Part shown: positions 45,061 to 55,025 of the stretch, one piece after another | Layout: each line of letters starts with the position of its first letter | How positions within the stretch are numbered: the stretch's first letter is position 1 | Source: Leptospira sp. WS58.C1 | GTDB taxonomy: Bacteria > Spirochaetota > Leptospiria > Leptospirales > Leptospiraceae | NCBI RefSeq assembly: GCF_040833995.1 | Contig: NZ_CP162137.1 | Location: forward strand, 2,404,501-2,468,500 | Reading direction: 5' to 3' | DNA: 64,000 nucleotides | Program-made: the position numbers and the translations under genes | Notes under the pieces: generated by a model | The model's input: the letters and a program-made list of their open reading frames with translations, nothing else | What the model was told of the DNA's origin: nothing | Database searches by the model: none

Positions 45061-45690
45061 TCACTCGGACTTAAATTTGATCTTGCGATGAGTTCCATCG
45101 CAATACGGTTTATTGGAAGAACCACCACAACGACAAAGGTACGTTTCGGTGGTTCTATTTGTTACTTTTCCGGTCCCGGAACAAATTTCTAAATTCCCGC
45201 TCGCCTTCAAAGGACCGTTTTTAGTGGGTTCTATTTTTAGAATTCCATTACGAATCGGTAGAGATTGAGATTCTTGGACAGGCGGTTCTCCAGTTGCCGT
45301 AAATCCGATACTCACATGAGTCGCATCGCAAAAAGGTTTATGGGTAGAAGCTCCACATCTACAAAGTGTGAGTCTAAATTGTTTCTCCACACCTTCTAAC
45401 TCGATGTCCGCATGGATCGCAAGAGGGCCATTTTCTCTCACTCTCAAAACATTTACGAACGGAGCAGCTTCTTTAAAAGAAGGATCATTCGATTCGAAAC
45501 GGATCGCACCAGAAGGACAATTCAAAGCTAAAGATTTAATCTCTTCCACACTTGCTTTGTCAGGATAGATCCATTCTCCTTCCACATTCGGAACGAATAC
45601 ATCCGGTCTACTCAACACACAGTTTCTGGAATGAATACACTTCTTTCCGTCGAAAAGAATGGTAGCTTCTTTTCCTTTTACGATTTCCAT
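45061..45690 (-). CDS. Fe-S protein with divergent 4Fe-4S domain plus two CDGSH domains
   Basis: A 209-residue soluble protein. The N-terminal ~70 residues match the Fer4_19 type (GKKCIHSRNCVLS and LNCPSGAI). Two CDGSH iron-sulfur motifs follow: LCRCGASTHKPFCDATHVSIGF-type near 110-131 and YLCRCGGSSNKPYCDGTH near 184-201, each with the three Cys and one His that hold a 2Fe-2S cluster. The protein could be an electron carrier or Fe-S store. It ends 1 nt after the convergent lipoprotein gene. Confidence 0.9.
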   Translation of the reverse strand: MEIVKGKEATILFDGKKCIHSRNCVLSRPDVFVPNVEGEWIYPDKASVEEIKSLALNCPSGAIRFESNDPSFKEAAPFVNVLRVRENGPLAIHADIELEGVEKQFRLTLCRCGASTHKPFCDATHVSIGFTATGEPPVQESQSLPIRNGILKIEPTKNGPLKASGNLEICSGTGKVTNRTTETYLCRCGGSSNKPYCDGTHRKIKFKSE

Positions 45691-45743
45691 GTCATTGCTC
45701 CCGACACCAAGTATGCACGATTTTTAAGAACAATGCAACAGAA

Positions 45744-46790
45744 TCATTTAGGAACATACCTGGATAAAAAGGTAGAATTCGCCTTATTCCATTGCGCAAT
45801 CAAAGTGGACCTTTGCTTGTTTAATGTCTGGTTGGTCTTATTGAACTTATCCGCCAATTGATTGGTCTCGGCTACAAGTTTATTGTATTGATCCACATCT
45901 TCTTGGGTTTTATCCTTGGCACTTTTCAAATCGAACGCTTTTTTGTATTTTTCGAATTGTTCTTTTTTTAGTAAAAACTCGGTTAAAACAGGAAATTGTT
46001 CGGACGCCTCCGTTTTATAAAAAATTAAGGCATTTTTGCAAGCGACAAGTAAGCTGGAATCTCCCTCATACGCAGGAATTTTTTCCAATTCGGAAAGACC
46101 TTCTTCTGCATATTTCTCGAGAGTTGAACGGTTCTGCTCTATACCGTTTAGATCGTTCTTATTAAGAGCATCCAATAGATACATTTCCTGTTTGTAACTT
46201 TTGAAATCGACCAAGTAGACTACTCCTTGGTAATTCAAAACTTCCGACGCCTTTTTCAATTTAATGCTAGTAGGGTCCTGTTGTTCTATGAGTTTAATAT
46301 TATTATTAGAGGCGAATTCTTTTTCTTTTTCTTTCAGCTCATCGCCTATCTCTTTCAGTTTTTCGTTGGCCTTTTTTTTGGCCAACATATAGGCCTCCAT
46401 CGCGTCGTAAGATTCCTCTGCAACTTCCTGTAAGTTGACTAGTTTTCCGTAATCCTCTCTTAGAATAGTGTACATGGTATTCAGATATTTTAGTACAGAA
46501 TTTTTATAGTCGGAATTTCCATCGTATGGAACGGCTTGATTCGCATTTAAGATCGCTTTTTCGACGGAAACGATGATCGCTCGTCTTTTGTTTTCTACCA
46601 AAGAGGGATTTTTACTATGAGCGATTGCCTGCACATAAGCTAAGGTTTCTTTTCCGATCTGCTCACTCGGGCCGGTGAGTTCGTTCATATGTTTTAAAGC
46701 GGACGCGGAGTCTTTAGCGAAAATTTTTCCAGTGAGAATAAAACCGAAGATTATGAATAGAATGAATGTTTTTTTAAGTGATTGTTTCAT
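45744..46790 (-). CDS. Exported coiled-coil protein, function unknown
   Basis: A 348-residue protein with a signal peptide (KTFILFIIFGFILTGKIFA). The mature part is almost all helical and charged, with coiled-coil patterns (KKKANEKLKEIGDELKEKEK; LVAETNQLADKFNKTNQTLN). No enzyme motif is visible. Its ATG overlaps the end of the S41 protease gene by 4 nt, so the two are translationally coupled; it might be an adaptor or substrate of that protease, an inference from context only. Confidence 0.65.
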   Translation of the reverse strand: MKQSLKKTFILFIIFGFILTGKIFAKDSASALKHMNELTGPSEQIGKETLAYVQAIAHSKNPSLVENKRRAIIVSVEKAILNANQAVPYDGNSDYKNSVLKYLNTMYTILREDYGKLVNLQEVAEESYDAMEAYMLAKKKANEKLKEIGDELKEKEKEFASNNNIKLIEQQDPTSIKLKKASEVLNYQGVVYLVDFKSYKQEMYLLDALNKNDLNGIEQNRSTLEKYAEEGLSELEKIPAYEGDSSLLVACKNALIFYKTEASEQFPVLTEFLLKKEQFEKYKKAFDLKSAKDKTQEDVDQYNKLVAETNQLADKFNKTNQTLNKQRSTLIAQWNKANSTFLSRYVPK

Positions 46791-48937
46791 TTTTGACCTT
46801 TCCTTACGTATGTTTGCATATAGTCCTGCATAATTTTATATGCTTCGTCTATGTATAGATCCTCTTCCAATCTTGTTTTTCTTTCCGAATTGATCTCTTT
46901 CGTATAAGAATCCATCTTTTCCAGACTTTGATCGAAAGAATGAGTATCTACGGTAAAACTATTCGATTTCCTCCTGGTTGCGGCCTGATACTCCTCGTAA
47001 AATTTTGCTAATTCCGAAAATTCTTCAAAAAAATCCCCACTATCCAAAGAGATGAGATCCATAGATTTTATTTTTTTGCGAAGTTTAGAAGAAAGTGAAC
47101 CTATCTTGGAAAAATTCGGATCGTCGTCGACTCGATCCTCACTATCGTCTTTGATATCCGAAAGGCCCAGATCGGGGAATTTTTTATAAGTTATTTCTTT
47201 ATAGATCTGTTCCGTTCGGATCGCTTCCGGCACGTCCTTTTCCCTTCCGGACAGATCGGAAAGATCAGGCAAAGGAATATCGGGAATGACTCCCTTTTGC
47301 TGGTGGCTCATTCCCTGGACACCAAAATACAAATGAGTGGTCAATTTTAGAAAATCAGAATTTCCTTTCCTATTCTCTTCTAGAGGGAGAAGGATTTGAG
47401 AAGTTGCCTTTCCATAACTCGGACTTCCGATCACCAAAGCCCGATTGTAATTTTGTAATGCAGAAGCTAAAAATTCGGAAGCGGAAGCGCTTTGCCCGTT
47501 CAGCAAAACGAGCATAGGCCCGTCATATATAGTCCCCCGATTCGTATCCTTTATTATGATCAATTCTCCATTTGATGATTTTTGCACGAATAAAGGCCCT
47601 TGATCTACGAAAATCCCAGCAAGATCTATCGCTTCTTCCAAAGAACCTCCTCCATTATTTCTCAGATCCAGAATCAGCCCTTTAATATTATCTCTTTTTA
47701 ATTTAAGGATCTCTTTTGCAATATCCTGAGCACAACCTCCCCCCTCCGTTTCCCATTCCGTATAAAAAGCCGGTAAATACAAATAACCTATTTTGTGTTT
47801 ACCGTTCAAAATGTAACTGGAAATGGAATTTTCTTCCAGACCCATTTTTTCTTGGATCAGGTGAACATTTAAGACTTGTCCGTCATTCTTTCTGACTTTA
47901 AATACTGCCTTTTTAGTCTTAATCCCGGAAAGTATGGATTCCATTTCTCCAGGAGAAAAATCGGAGGTAACAACCGTTCTATTCTTATCATCAGGAAATC
48001 GAACTTCTAAGATCCTATCCCCCCGGTTCATTTTTTCGGACCTCCAAGCTGGACTTCCCGGGATTAATCTTTCTATCTTTGTGTCGCCAAAAAAGCTACG
48101 ATTAAAAACGATCCCAAAAGAATATCCTTTTGAAGAAAGAGAAGATTCAAACCTTTGTTTTTCGGATGCCGAAAAAAAAGTGCTATGAGGATCAAATTTT
48201 TCTAATATAGAATTTAAGAATATAGATTCCAAATAAGGCTCAAAACCGTCAGGATGCTCCAGAATATTTTTGATCCTTTCTTTCTCCCTTTGGATGACTT
48301 CCTTTCTAAGTATTTTTTCCGAGGCAAGCAAACCGTTTTGAAAGTCCTCCTTTTTGGAAAAAGGTTCCGAGTAAAATTTAGAAGATAAAACCTTGTATCT
48401 AAGATAACTTACCCATCTATCCTTCCAATCCTCCTTATTTTTAGGAAATACCGTTTTTCTTTGGGGATAAAATTCGAATTCTCCTTTCGTAACGAGAGGG
48501 GAATTCGATTTTTCTAATTCATTTAGGTAATCCTCAGTGGCCTTAAGACGCTCTTTAAAGAGATTTAATGAATTTGAGAAGAAGGAGGAAATTTGGCCTA
48601 CTTCTTCCGACTCCAATCGAAAGGACCTTCTTCCCAATAGATCCAGATCTTCTTTGAGAAAATAAAATCCCTGCGGATCCAGACTCATCCAAAAGGAACG
48701 TTTGACTTCCTCTGATAAACTGGGTTGGATCCTGGATCTTGCCAAATAGTGATGCTCTGCCACTATGGAAAGGACCTTTTTGACCTTTTTTTCCGTGTTT
48801 GAACCCTGGCCGGTCTGCGCGGGAGCGGAGATAGAAAAGAGAAGAAGTATAAGTAAGACTTCCTTCTTACGTAAATATGAAAGTTTGGAAAAGTACACTG
48901 AAATACGTATCTCTATCGGAGCAAAAAATTCGATCAA
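46787..48937 (-). CDS. S41-family C-terminal processing (tail-specific) protease
   Basis: About 716 residues, periplasmic. A signal-like helix (VLLILLLFSISAPAQ) is followed by a TSP N-terminal domain (SFWMSLDPQGFYFLKEDLDL), a PDZ domain (YSFGIVFNRSF to GDRILEV) and the S41 catalytic domain. The Ser is in LLNGQSASASEFLASAL (~485) and the Lys in SYGKATSQ (~509), about 25 apart as in Prc. A C-terminal ~170-residue region has a basic/acidic coiled stretch. The first possible codon is a TTG at 48937; a GTG 13 codons later is equally possible. Confidence 0.9.
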   Translation of the reverse strand: MIEFFAPIEIRISVYFSKLSYLRKKEVLLILLLFSISAPAQTGQGSNTEKKVKKVLSIVAEHHYLARSRIQPSLSEEVKRSFWMSLDPQGFYFLKEDLDLLGRRSFRLESEEVGQISSFFSNSLNLFKERLKATEDYLNELEKSNSPLVTKGEFEFYPQRKTVFPKNKEDWKDRWVSYLRYKVLSSKFYSEPFSKKEDFQNGLLASEKILRKEVIQREKERIKNILEHPDGFEPYLESIFLNSILEKFDPHSTFFSASEKQRFESSLSSKGYSFGIVFNRSFFGDTKIERLIPGSPAWRSEKMNRGDRILEVRFPDDKNRTVVTSDFSPGEMESILSGIKTKKAVFKVRKNDGQVLNVHLIQEKMGLEENSISSYILNGKHKIGYLYLPAFYTEWETEGGGCAQDIAKEILKLKRDNIKGLILDLRNNGGGSLEEAIDLAGIFVDQGPLFVQKSSNGELIIIKDTNRGTIYDGPMLVLLNGQSASASEFLASALQNYNRALVIGSPSYGKATSQILLPLEENRKGNSDFLKLTTHLYFGVQGMSHQQKGVIPDIPLPDLSDLSGREKDVPEAIRTEQIYKEITYKKFPDLGLSDIKDDSEDRVDDDPNFSKIGSLSSKLRKKIKSMDLISLDSGDFFEEFSELAKFYEEYQAATRRKSNSFTVDTHSFDQSLEKMDSYTKEINSERKTRLEEDLYIDEAYKIMQDYMQTYVRKGQK

Positions 48938-49037
48938 TCCATTTACAGGTCCACTCTTTCCAAAAACGGATCAGGAATGCTTGCAATCTTTTCTATTAGA
49001 AAGTATTGTATGGAAAAAGGACCTAGGAATATCTAAT

Positions 49038-49631
49038 ATGAGTAAAGGTTACCATTCCCGCTCTCCGGAAGAATTCCAGGATTTCCTGCGCAAAAGTAGG
49101 GATGCAGGCAAATCCAAAAACCGTTCCAAGTTAATCCTTTTTTTTGACGTTATACTATTACTGTTTATTTTCTCCGTAGTAGCCAAACTTTTAAATCCTT
49201 TGGCTTTTAGCGGACAAACCGAGTCCAAGGAAATTTCTTCCGGTTTTGTGAGTTATCGTCTTTCCTCCAGTAAGGAAAATTCTAAGGAATTTCCGATCTT
49301 CTTCCTTTTTTTGAAGAACAAAGGAACGGAACGTCTATCTTTTCCGAACGAGGGAACCAGGATCCGGGTTTTTATAAAAAGCGGAGATCTGAATTGTTTG
49401 GAAGATTCTTGGACCTTAGCATCTAAAACTTTGGAACCTGGTAGTACGAATTTTTTCCGATACGAAATTTCTTCCGAACGTTTCTCCGCTCTTCCTCCGG
49501 AATGCAGAACTCACGAAAAGTCCATGTGGAATAATATTAGCGGCGCCTTCCAAGGGGTAAAAAAAAGGTCCTTTCATGCGGAAATTCTACGAAAAAACGA
49601 AAACATTTCTTTAGAAATCCCTAATTTTTGA
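49038..49631 (+). CDS. Single-pass membrane protein, function unknown
   Basis: About 197 residues from the ATG at 49038, which has AGGA about nine bases upstream; a longer frame from 48765 would overlap the divergent protease gene. A basic N-terminal segment (KSRDAGKSKNRSK) precedes one helix (LILFFDVILLLFIFSVVAKLL), then an outer domain with beta-strand patterns and two cysteines (LNCLED, PPECRT). It may be an N-in anchored periplasmic protein. No family recognised. It is followed 6 nt later by a small gene. Confidence 0.6.
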   Translation: MSKGYHSRSPEEFQDFLRKSRDAGKSKNRSKLILFFDVILLLFIFSVVAKLLNPLAFSGQTESKEISSGFVSYRLSSSKENSKEFPIFFLFLKNKGTERLSFPNEGTRIRVFIKSGDLNCLEDSWTLASKTLEPGSTNFFRYEISSERFSALPPECRTHEKSMWNNISGAFQGVKKRSFHAEILRKNENISLEIPNF

Positions 49632-49637
49632 GATATC

Positions 49638-49874
49638 ATGAACGAAGAGATCCAAACATTAAACAAGATAGTCGCCATCGTTGACGAAAAAGCTTCCTTA
49701 TTCAAAAAAGATTGGAGTCATATGCCTAAGATTAGGGCTGTAACCGAGAAAAAGTTGATCTTGGATTTGATAGAGAATGCTCTTCAATTAGCAAAGAATA
49801 TCCGTCCAACTCCCACGGATCTTTTGGGAGATTTGCAAAAATTAAAGGCAGAATTTTCTAGACTTCCACTTTGA
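49638..49874 (+). CDS. Small helical protein
   Basis: A 78-residue acidic-basic helical protein (NEEIQTLNKIVAIVDEKASL; KKLILDLIENALQLAKNIRP) in the same run as the preceding membrane protein, 6 nt downstream. It has no membrane helix or signal. No family is recognised. Coding is supported by close spacing and helical periodicity rather than by homology. Confidence 0.5.
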   Translation: MNEEIQTLNKIVAIVDEKASLFKKDWSHMPKIRAVTEKKLILDLIENALQLAKNIRPTPTDLLGDLQKLKAEFSRLPL

Positions 49875-49880
49875 TGATAT

Positions 49881-50036
49881 CGATGTTGGAATTCCAACAA
49901 AAGTAAGATCTAAAATTTTGTTGTATAAATTTGAATTGTATGATACAGGAGCAAGGGCTCTCCCACGGGCCCTCCTCCACCACCCGAACCTGGGCGGGGG
50001 CGATCTCCGTACCCAAGTTGGATCTCCTACATCGAA
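49881..50036. repeat. Repeat-like segment with terminal inverted repeats
   Basis: The ends CGATGTTGGAATTCC (49881-49895) and GGATCTCCTACATCG (50022-50036) are inverted, matching at 12 of 15 positions. The left end contains a perfect 16-bp palindrome TGTTGGAATTCCAACA (49884-49899) of the same family as the TGTAGGAGTTCCTACA repeats. The inside is C-rich (CCCACGGGCCCTCC, CCACCACCCGAACC) with no gene. A MITE-like element fits. Confidence 0.5.
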
Positions 50037-50053
50037 GCGACACGATTATACTT

Positions 50054-51190
50054 TTAACAGTAATGTTTTGTGACCTTCTTCCATTTTTTTTCCGTATCTT
50101 CCAGATAATCTTGGATCTCCGAGTAGGATCTTTTTCCATCTAGATAATCCAGAAGGAACCGGTCTCCTACCAAAAGTTGGATCGCCGGTAGATCGGATCT
50201 GAATTCATAAGGGCCTTGTAGGAATTCAAACTGATTCGGATAGAATTCTCTCAATATGCGAATAAGCGATAATCCGAATAGCAAGCTATGGAATTTTTTA
50301 GGTTTATCTAATAAGATCTGGTAACCTCCGCAAACTTTTCCCGCATGTTTATGGAAAGTCGGAATAAACTTTAAAGGTCGAAGTCGAAAGATCCCTTTTT
50401 GTTTTTCTTGCAGTTTTTCCAATAATGATCCGTCCAGATCGTCGATATATGGTGCACCGAATGTTTCGAATGGCCGAGTTGTCCCTCTCCCTTCCGATAG
50501 ATTGGTTCCTTCTAAAAGACAAAGCCCAGTATAAACGTAACAAGTTGTTTGGGCGGGAATATTAGGAGAAGGCGGGACCCATAAGAACTCGGAACTCTTT
50601 TTTGGATACAGATCCAATCGATACAGTTCTAGATCCAGTTGGAATGTATCTTTATAATATTCTAGAAGGCCCGCGGCAGAGAGGCCATGTCGGTGTAATG
50701 TGCCTTCTACGCCGACGAATGATGAAAATTTTTTTTCTAAGGGAGTCCCTTCTATTTTGGGGCCTGCGGGATTTTTTGCATTCGATATTAAAATGCGAGG
50801 TCTTGGTTTTCCTTTTTTGGCGAGTCGATCCGCCGCCTGCATCGCGTACAATGCCGAGGTCAAAAACGTATAATAACGAGCGCCTACATCTCGGATGTCT
50901 ACGATCAATGTGTCCAGATCGGATAGGGCATCTTCGGTAGGAATAAGAGTTTCCTCGTTATCTCCGTACAAATTTAATACTTCCGTTTCTCCCATATTAT
51001 AAATAAGCCCGCTTCCGGAGACCTGGTCTTGCAGCTCTGCAAAAAGTCCATGTTCGGGTAAAAAGAGTTTTTTGAGTCCGTACTCTTTCTGAATAATCCG
51101 GAAATGATAGTCGCCTTTCCAACCGTATGCGCTTTGGTTGGTGAGCATTCCGATGGATTTGGCATCGGAGAGAATTTTGTTTTTTTTCAT
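50054..51190 (-). CDS. DUF1343/NamZ-family exo-beta-N-acetylmuramidase
   Basis: A 378-residue protein matching the family that cleaves terminal MurNAc from peptidoglycan fragments. Blocks seen: [70 protein letters not shown], and [31 protein letters not shown] stop lies one codon before the ATG at 51190, so no signal peptide can be added, unlike exported members; the enzyme may act in the cytoplasm on recycled muropeptides. No AmpG or other recycling gene is adjacent. Confidence 0.85.
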   Translation of the reverse strand: MKKNKILSDAKSIGMLTNQSAYGWKGDYHFRIIQKEYGLKKLFLPEHGLFAELQDQVSGSGLIYNMGETEVLNLYGDNEETLIPTEDALSDLDTLIVDIRDVGARYYTFLTSALYAMQAADRLAKKGKPRPRILISNAKNPAGPKIEGTPLEKKFSSFVGVEGTLHRHGLSAAGLLEYYKDTFQLDLELYRLDLYPKKSSEFLWVPPSPNIPAQTTCYVYTGLCLLEGTNLSEGRGTTRPFETFGAPYIDDLDGSLLEKLQEKQKGIFRLRPLKFIPTFHKHAGKVCGGYQILLDKPKKFHSLLFGLSLIRILREFYPNQFEFLQGPYEFRSDLPAIQLLVGDRFLLDYLDGKRSYSEIQDYLEDTEKKWKKVTKHYC

Positions 51191-51364
51191 TTTCTAAAGA
51201 GGTTTTTTCCGGGAATCTATAGGAGTCAAGCAGGACTATCTAGCGCCTTAGTCTTGGAAATCTTTTGCCTTATCCGCAAGGTCCTTTTTAGAGATTCCTT
51301 TAAAAAAGAGTTTCCATTCTTAGGGAAGGATAGTTTTCTTCTTAATTTGCCCAACAGCAATCGT

Positions 51365-53899
51365 ATGGCATTAGATACAAGCGTACCAAATCAAAAAGTA
51401 ACAATAAAAGCCGGGACGGTTTTATTTCCGGAAGGAAGCGCCGCGAATTCTCTCAACGTATTGCATAGCGGAGCCTTGCGTTATTTGGTAGAAGCTCCCG
51501 GTTCCAGAAAACTGGAGTTATTCAAAATTTCAGGAGCGAATTTGACTCCTGGTGCCTCTGCACTTTTCGGCAGCGGACGTTATCCGTTTACTATTGTTGC
51601 GGAACAAGACTGTGTGCTCTCTACGTATGTTATGTCCCAGTCTACTGTTGGTCGTTCTCTCGCAGCCAGAAGTTCCTTGGGCATCATGGTGGGTCGTTCC
51701 CTTTTGAGAGAGATCACCGAGTCTTTCAAAAGAGTGAACCAACTCAGAAAGATCGCTTCCGACATGGGAAAGACGAACGATAATCTTTCTCTTCTGTATT
51801 ATCAATTCAACCCGAGTGTTTTTCCGGATATCAAACCCGGACAACCGATCGCGGATCCAAGTTCCGACATTGTGGATCCGGTACTCCGACTAACTCGGGA
51901 AAATTTAAAACATTATTTCGATAATGGTGGAATTCTACCGGAGAGACCGACTGCAAATTATGTAGAAGAAGATCATTCTCAGCTTTTGGTCAAATATTAT
52001 CCGGAAGAAATAGAATTCCAAGACGGGGAATTTAATTTTGTCCGTAAGATCATCTTAGCGGACCCGAATCTTCTGGCACAATTATTCGCTCCCGACCCGA
52101 CTATGGTTTCCTATGTTTGCGACAAACTCGGAAGGGTGCAGAACAATATTACGGAAAACGCGAGAAACATATTAGAAGAATTAGATGAAAATTTCTCTCT
52201 TCTATTAGGCGGAGTAGAAAGCCTTACTGAAAAATATTTCCTAATCTTGGATATGGCGGCGAACGGTTATGCAACCGCTCCTCCCGAGTTTGTGGTCCCG
52301 ATCTTACAGGTTGTTTCCCAAAAAATAGAAAGGGCTCTTGCAGGTCATCAGGCACTTTTCGGTTCTGCGGTCCCAACCCCTTCTCCTAATATTAAACCGT
52401 TTTTAGAAAAGACAATCGGTCTTGCTAAAAAATTCGAAACATCTAATCCGACTGCAAAAGCGGCCTCGAACGGGGGTGGAGTTTCCGTCGATGGTTCCGC
52501 AGATGCGACTGCAATTCGAAAAGAATTGGCAAATTCCGCATCCACGATCATCCAATTCTCAGGTATGGGTGGAGATGCTATCAAAGAGTTTTCCGCGATG
52601 ATGGTAAAACTCAAGTCCTTAAAGAATCCATTGGATTCCGACAACGATACTCGTAAATTAAGAAGGTCCATTACAAAAACTTACTTCGATATTTACGCTG
52701 CATGCTTCCAAAAGTATATCAACTCAGGGAAGAATGTCCCAAAACCGGTAGACCTGATGTTGAAATACGGTTTCTTCGACGAAACTTTACTAGATGATTC
52801 GCAGTTGGTATTCATGTCCACGTTCAAGGACGCGATCACCTCCGCTTCGGATATTCCGATCCATTACGGAACGGAATGGTTGGAAAAAATTTATAAAAGA
52901 GAATGCCCAACTTCCCTGGACGAACTCGGTCAGAATTTCTTCGACAAAGTCAAGATGGACAACCGAAATGCGGTTTTCAAAAAAGAATCCGATCTTCCCC
53001 CGGATATAGATAATCCGGAAGCCAGATTAAAGTTCGAGTTCGGTGCAATGTATGAGGCGAACGTTAGACTCACCACCGGTTCCTTGGCGACTTATTTGCC
53101 GATCCTCACAAAGTATCACTCTCAAATCCCTCTAGGCAAAGCGTACGTGACTAAAAAAATGCTGACGGATACGATCCACGATATTATGGCTGTGGACTTC
53201 TCCGTATTCAATAGAGAGGTGATCTATAATAATCCGGAAATGGGGATCAATAAGGAGTTCGTTCAAAGGGCGATCGTTCCGGATTTTGTGATCGTTCCTT
53301 CGATCGGCAGCAAGATCATGATGTGGCAGGAACTTTCCATTCACAGAGGTTCCGGTTCCAAAGAAAGTAGAGGTAGGATCGTTCTCCCTATTTTTGTCCA
53401 AGGTGATCTAAAGTCCCTTTTAATCGATGCGTTTGCAGCATTCCGATGGGAGCTTTGTAAAACGATCTTAGGACCTGAATGGAATAACGTAGGAAATCCA
53501 TCCATCACTGCAGACTATATGGACTATGTTCAGTTCTACAAGAAGAACAAAGACCTTTCCATAGAGATCAAAGAAAAGTTAGCTGCCGAATTCAAACGTT
53601 TCCGAAACGAAAGAGATATTTTTGCAAACGATTACCAACTTTGGATCAAGTACGAAGCGGAAGGTGTGCAACGGTTGAACCGAGTGGTCCGCGGGATTTT
53701 TTATCGACATATTCCGTTTGCAAGAACGATCCGGGAGAAGGTCTCCAAAATGCCTGCCTTCGGAGAGATCAATAATAGGTTCGTGAATATTCGGACCCGA
53801 AAGTTTACCGAGCTGGAAAACAGATATAAAAAATATATCAATGCTTTGGGTAGTCTTCCGGATCCGCTTCGCGAAAATTTGGAATTCTATCGAGTTTAA
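51365..53899 (+). CDS. Large cyclic-nucleotide-binding-domain protein
   Basis: About 844 residues from the ATG at 51365 ([17 protein letters not shown]); a longer frame from 51104 would run across the divergent NamZ start. The N-terminal 120 residues form a cNMP-binding beta-roll ([21 protein letters not shown] onward). The remainder is largely helical with no enzyme motif I recognise ([24 protein letters not shown] helices; [20 protein letters not shown]). It may be a cAMP-responsive scaffold; the window also encodes a class III cyclase. The stop codon at 53897-53899 is itself part of a dispersed repeat. Confidence 0.75.
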   Translation: MALDTSVPNQKVTIKAGTVLFPEGSAANSLNVLHSGALRYLVEAPGSRKLELFKISGANLTPGASALFGSGRYPFTIVAEQDCVLSTYVMSQSTVGRSLAARSSLGIMVGRSLLREITESFKRVNQLRKIASDMGKTNDNLSLLYYQFNPSVFPDIKPGQPIADPSSDIVDPVLRLTRENLKHYFDNGGILPERPTANYVEEDHSQLLVKYYPEEIEFQDGEFNFVRKIILADPNLLAQLFAPDPTMVSYVCDKLGRVQNNITENARNILEELDENFSLLLGGVESLTEKYFLILDMAANGYATAPPEFVVPILQVVSQKIERALAGHQALFGSAVPTPSPNIKPFLEKTIGLAKKFETSNPTAKAASNGGGVSVDGSADATAIRKELANSASTIIQFSGMGGDAIKEFSAMMVKLKSLKNPLDSDNDTRKLRRSITKTYFDIYAACFQKYINSGKNVPKPVDLMLKYGFFDETLLDDSQLVFMSTFKDAITSASDIPIHYGTEWLEKIYKRECPTSLDELGQNFFDKVKMDNRNAVFKKESDLPPDIDNPEARLKFEFGAMYEANVRLTTGSLATYLPILTKYHSQIPLGKAYVTKKMLTDTIHDIMAVDFSVFNREVIYNNPEMGINKEFVQRAIVPDFVIVPSIGSKIMMWQELSIHRGSGSKESRGRIVLPIFVQGDLKSLLIDAFAAFRWELCKTILGPEWNNVGNPSITADYMDYVQFYKKNKDLSIEIKEKLAAEFKRFRNERDIFANDYQLWIKYEAEGVQRLNRVVRGIFYRHIPFARTIREKVSKMPAFGEINNRFVNIRTRKFTELENRYKKYINALGSLPDPLRENLEFYRV

Positions 53900-54121
53900 T
53901 GGGGCGACTCTTCGCTTCGCGAAGATCGCGCTGCTTCGATTTCGCTAACGCTCATCCCGGGCTTTGCCCGGGACTAAAGATCTACGCATCGCTGTCGCTT
54001 CTGAACTCCAAGATACAACTCTCAATACCGTGTTGGAGTTCAGACACTTCATTTGGACCTCTTGTAGGAACTCCTACATACGATAATTCTGTCTAAACTC
54101 CGGTTTGTAGGAGCTCCTACA
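53897..54121 (+). repeat. Hairpin repeat copy A with TGTAGGA palindromes
   Basis: It begins at the stop codon of the cNMP-binding protein (TAATGGGGCGACTC) and contains stem one CTTCGC-TTC-GCGAAG, stem two CCCGGGC-TTT-GCCCGGG (53956-53972) and the phrase GGACTAAAG. Two palindromes follow: TGTAGGAACTCCTACA (54063-54078) and a perfect TGTAGGAGCTCCTACA (54106-54121). An 11-base inverted repeat CTGAACTCCAA/TTGGAGTTCAG lies at 54001-54011 and 54033-54043. Copy B lies inverted at 55271-55445. Confidence 0.8.
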
Positions 54122-54146
54122 ACTTAATCGAAATCTGTTTTCTATC

Positions 54147-55025
54147 TTACGAGACTAAAACTGATTTATTTTCTTTGAGTAACTCAGTCACGTCCTGAAG
54201 CGCTTCTCCGATCAGATCTTTTGCGGACGAATTTACTTCTTTCAAATAACCTTCTCGAATAGAAACGTCGAAAGAAGCCAAAGCATCCGCCATCGGTTTT
54301 GGAATTCCAGCTCCGATTAAGGCCTTCGAAAGGTCTTCCGCAGAAATGTCCACGTAGGAAACGGGTTTGTTCACTAGATCCGAAGTGAATTTTGCAAGTT
54401 CCGAATACGTCCAAGCCTTAGGTCCGCCGATTTCTAAAATTTTATTTCCGGAATCGGAGGAAAGTAAAGCAGCGGCTGCCGCCTTCGCACAATCCTTCCT
54501 GGATATATAGGCACAGGCCCCATTTCCACCCGAACCGTAAATGGAACCGCTTGCAACTGCATGTTGTAATTTTGGGATCAAATAATCAGAATACATATTG
54601 TTCCGAAGAATTGTGTATGCGATTCCGCTTTGTTTGATCTTCTCTTCGGTTCCCTCGTGCTCGAATGCAAAAGTGACCGGGATTTCGTCGGCTTTTGCCA
54701 GAGAAGTATAAAGAATTCGTTTTGCTCCGACTTTTACTGCGGCATCGACCGCATTACTATGTTCTTCTATCCTATTTCCGATATTGTCCGTGCTAATGAT
54801 CAGGATCCGATCCGCGCCTTGGAATGCGGAAACAAGACTTGTCGGATCGTCAAAGCTTGCCTTTCTTACAGTTACCCCTTTTTTTGCAAAGTCCGCTAAA
54901 CTTTCCGGCTTACGCGTTGTAGCAATGATCTTGCTATGACCTTTTTTTAATAATTCCTCTAGGATAATTCTTCCCAGATGGCCGGAAGCTCCGGTCACTA
55001 ATACTGATTCTGAAGTAATACTCAT
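54147..55025 (-). CDS. NAD(P)H:quinone oxidoreductase type 2 (NmrA/QorB-like SDR)
   Basis: A 292-residue atypical short-chain dehydrogenase. The dinucleotide fold is clear: VTGASGHLGRIILEELLKKG near the N terminus and DRILIISTDNIGN after the fourth strand; ILYTSLAKADE marks the fifth. The substrate side contains TILRNNMYSDYL. QorB-type enzymes reduce quinones with NADPH. A good AAGGA ribosome-binding site precedes the ATG. The gene stands alone between inverted copies of the hairpin repeat, which may mean a recently acquired cassette. Confidence 0.88.
   Translation of the reverse strand: MSITSESVLVTGASGHLGRIILEELLKKGHSKIIATTRKPESLADFAKKGVTVRKASFDDPTSLVSAFQGADRILIISTDNIGNRIEEHSNAVDAAVKVGAKRILYTSLAKADEIPVTFAFEHEGTEEKIKQSGIAYTILRNNMYSDYLIPKLQHAVASGSIYGSGGNGACAYISRKDCAKAAAAALLSSDSGNKILEIGGPKAWTYSELAKFTSDLVNKPVSYVDISAEDLSKALIGAGIPKPMADALASFDVSIREGYLKEVNSSAKDLIGEALQDVTELLKENKSVLVS

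Noticed and set aside
53899..54096. Frame of 65 codons after the cNMP-binding gene
   Set aside because: Lies entirely in hairpin repeat copy A; composition follows the repeat, not a protein.
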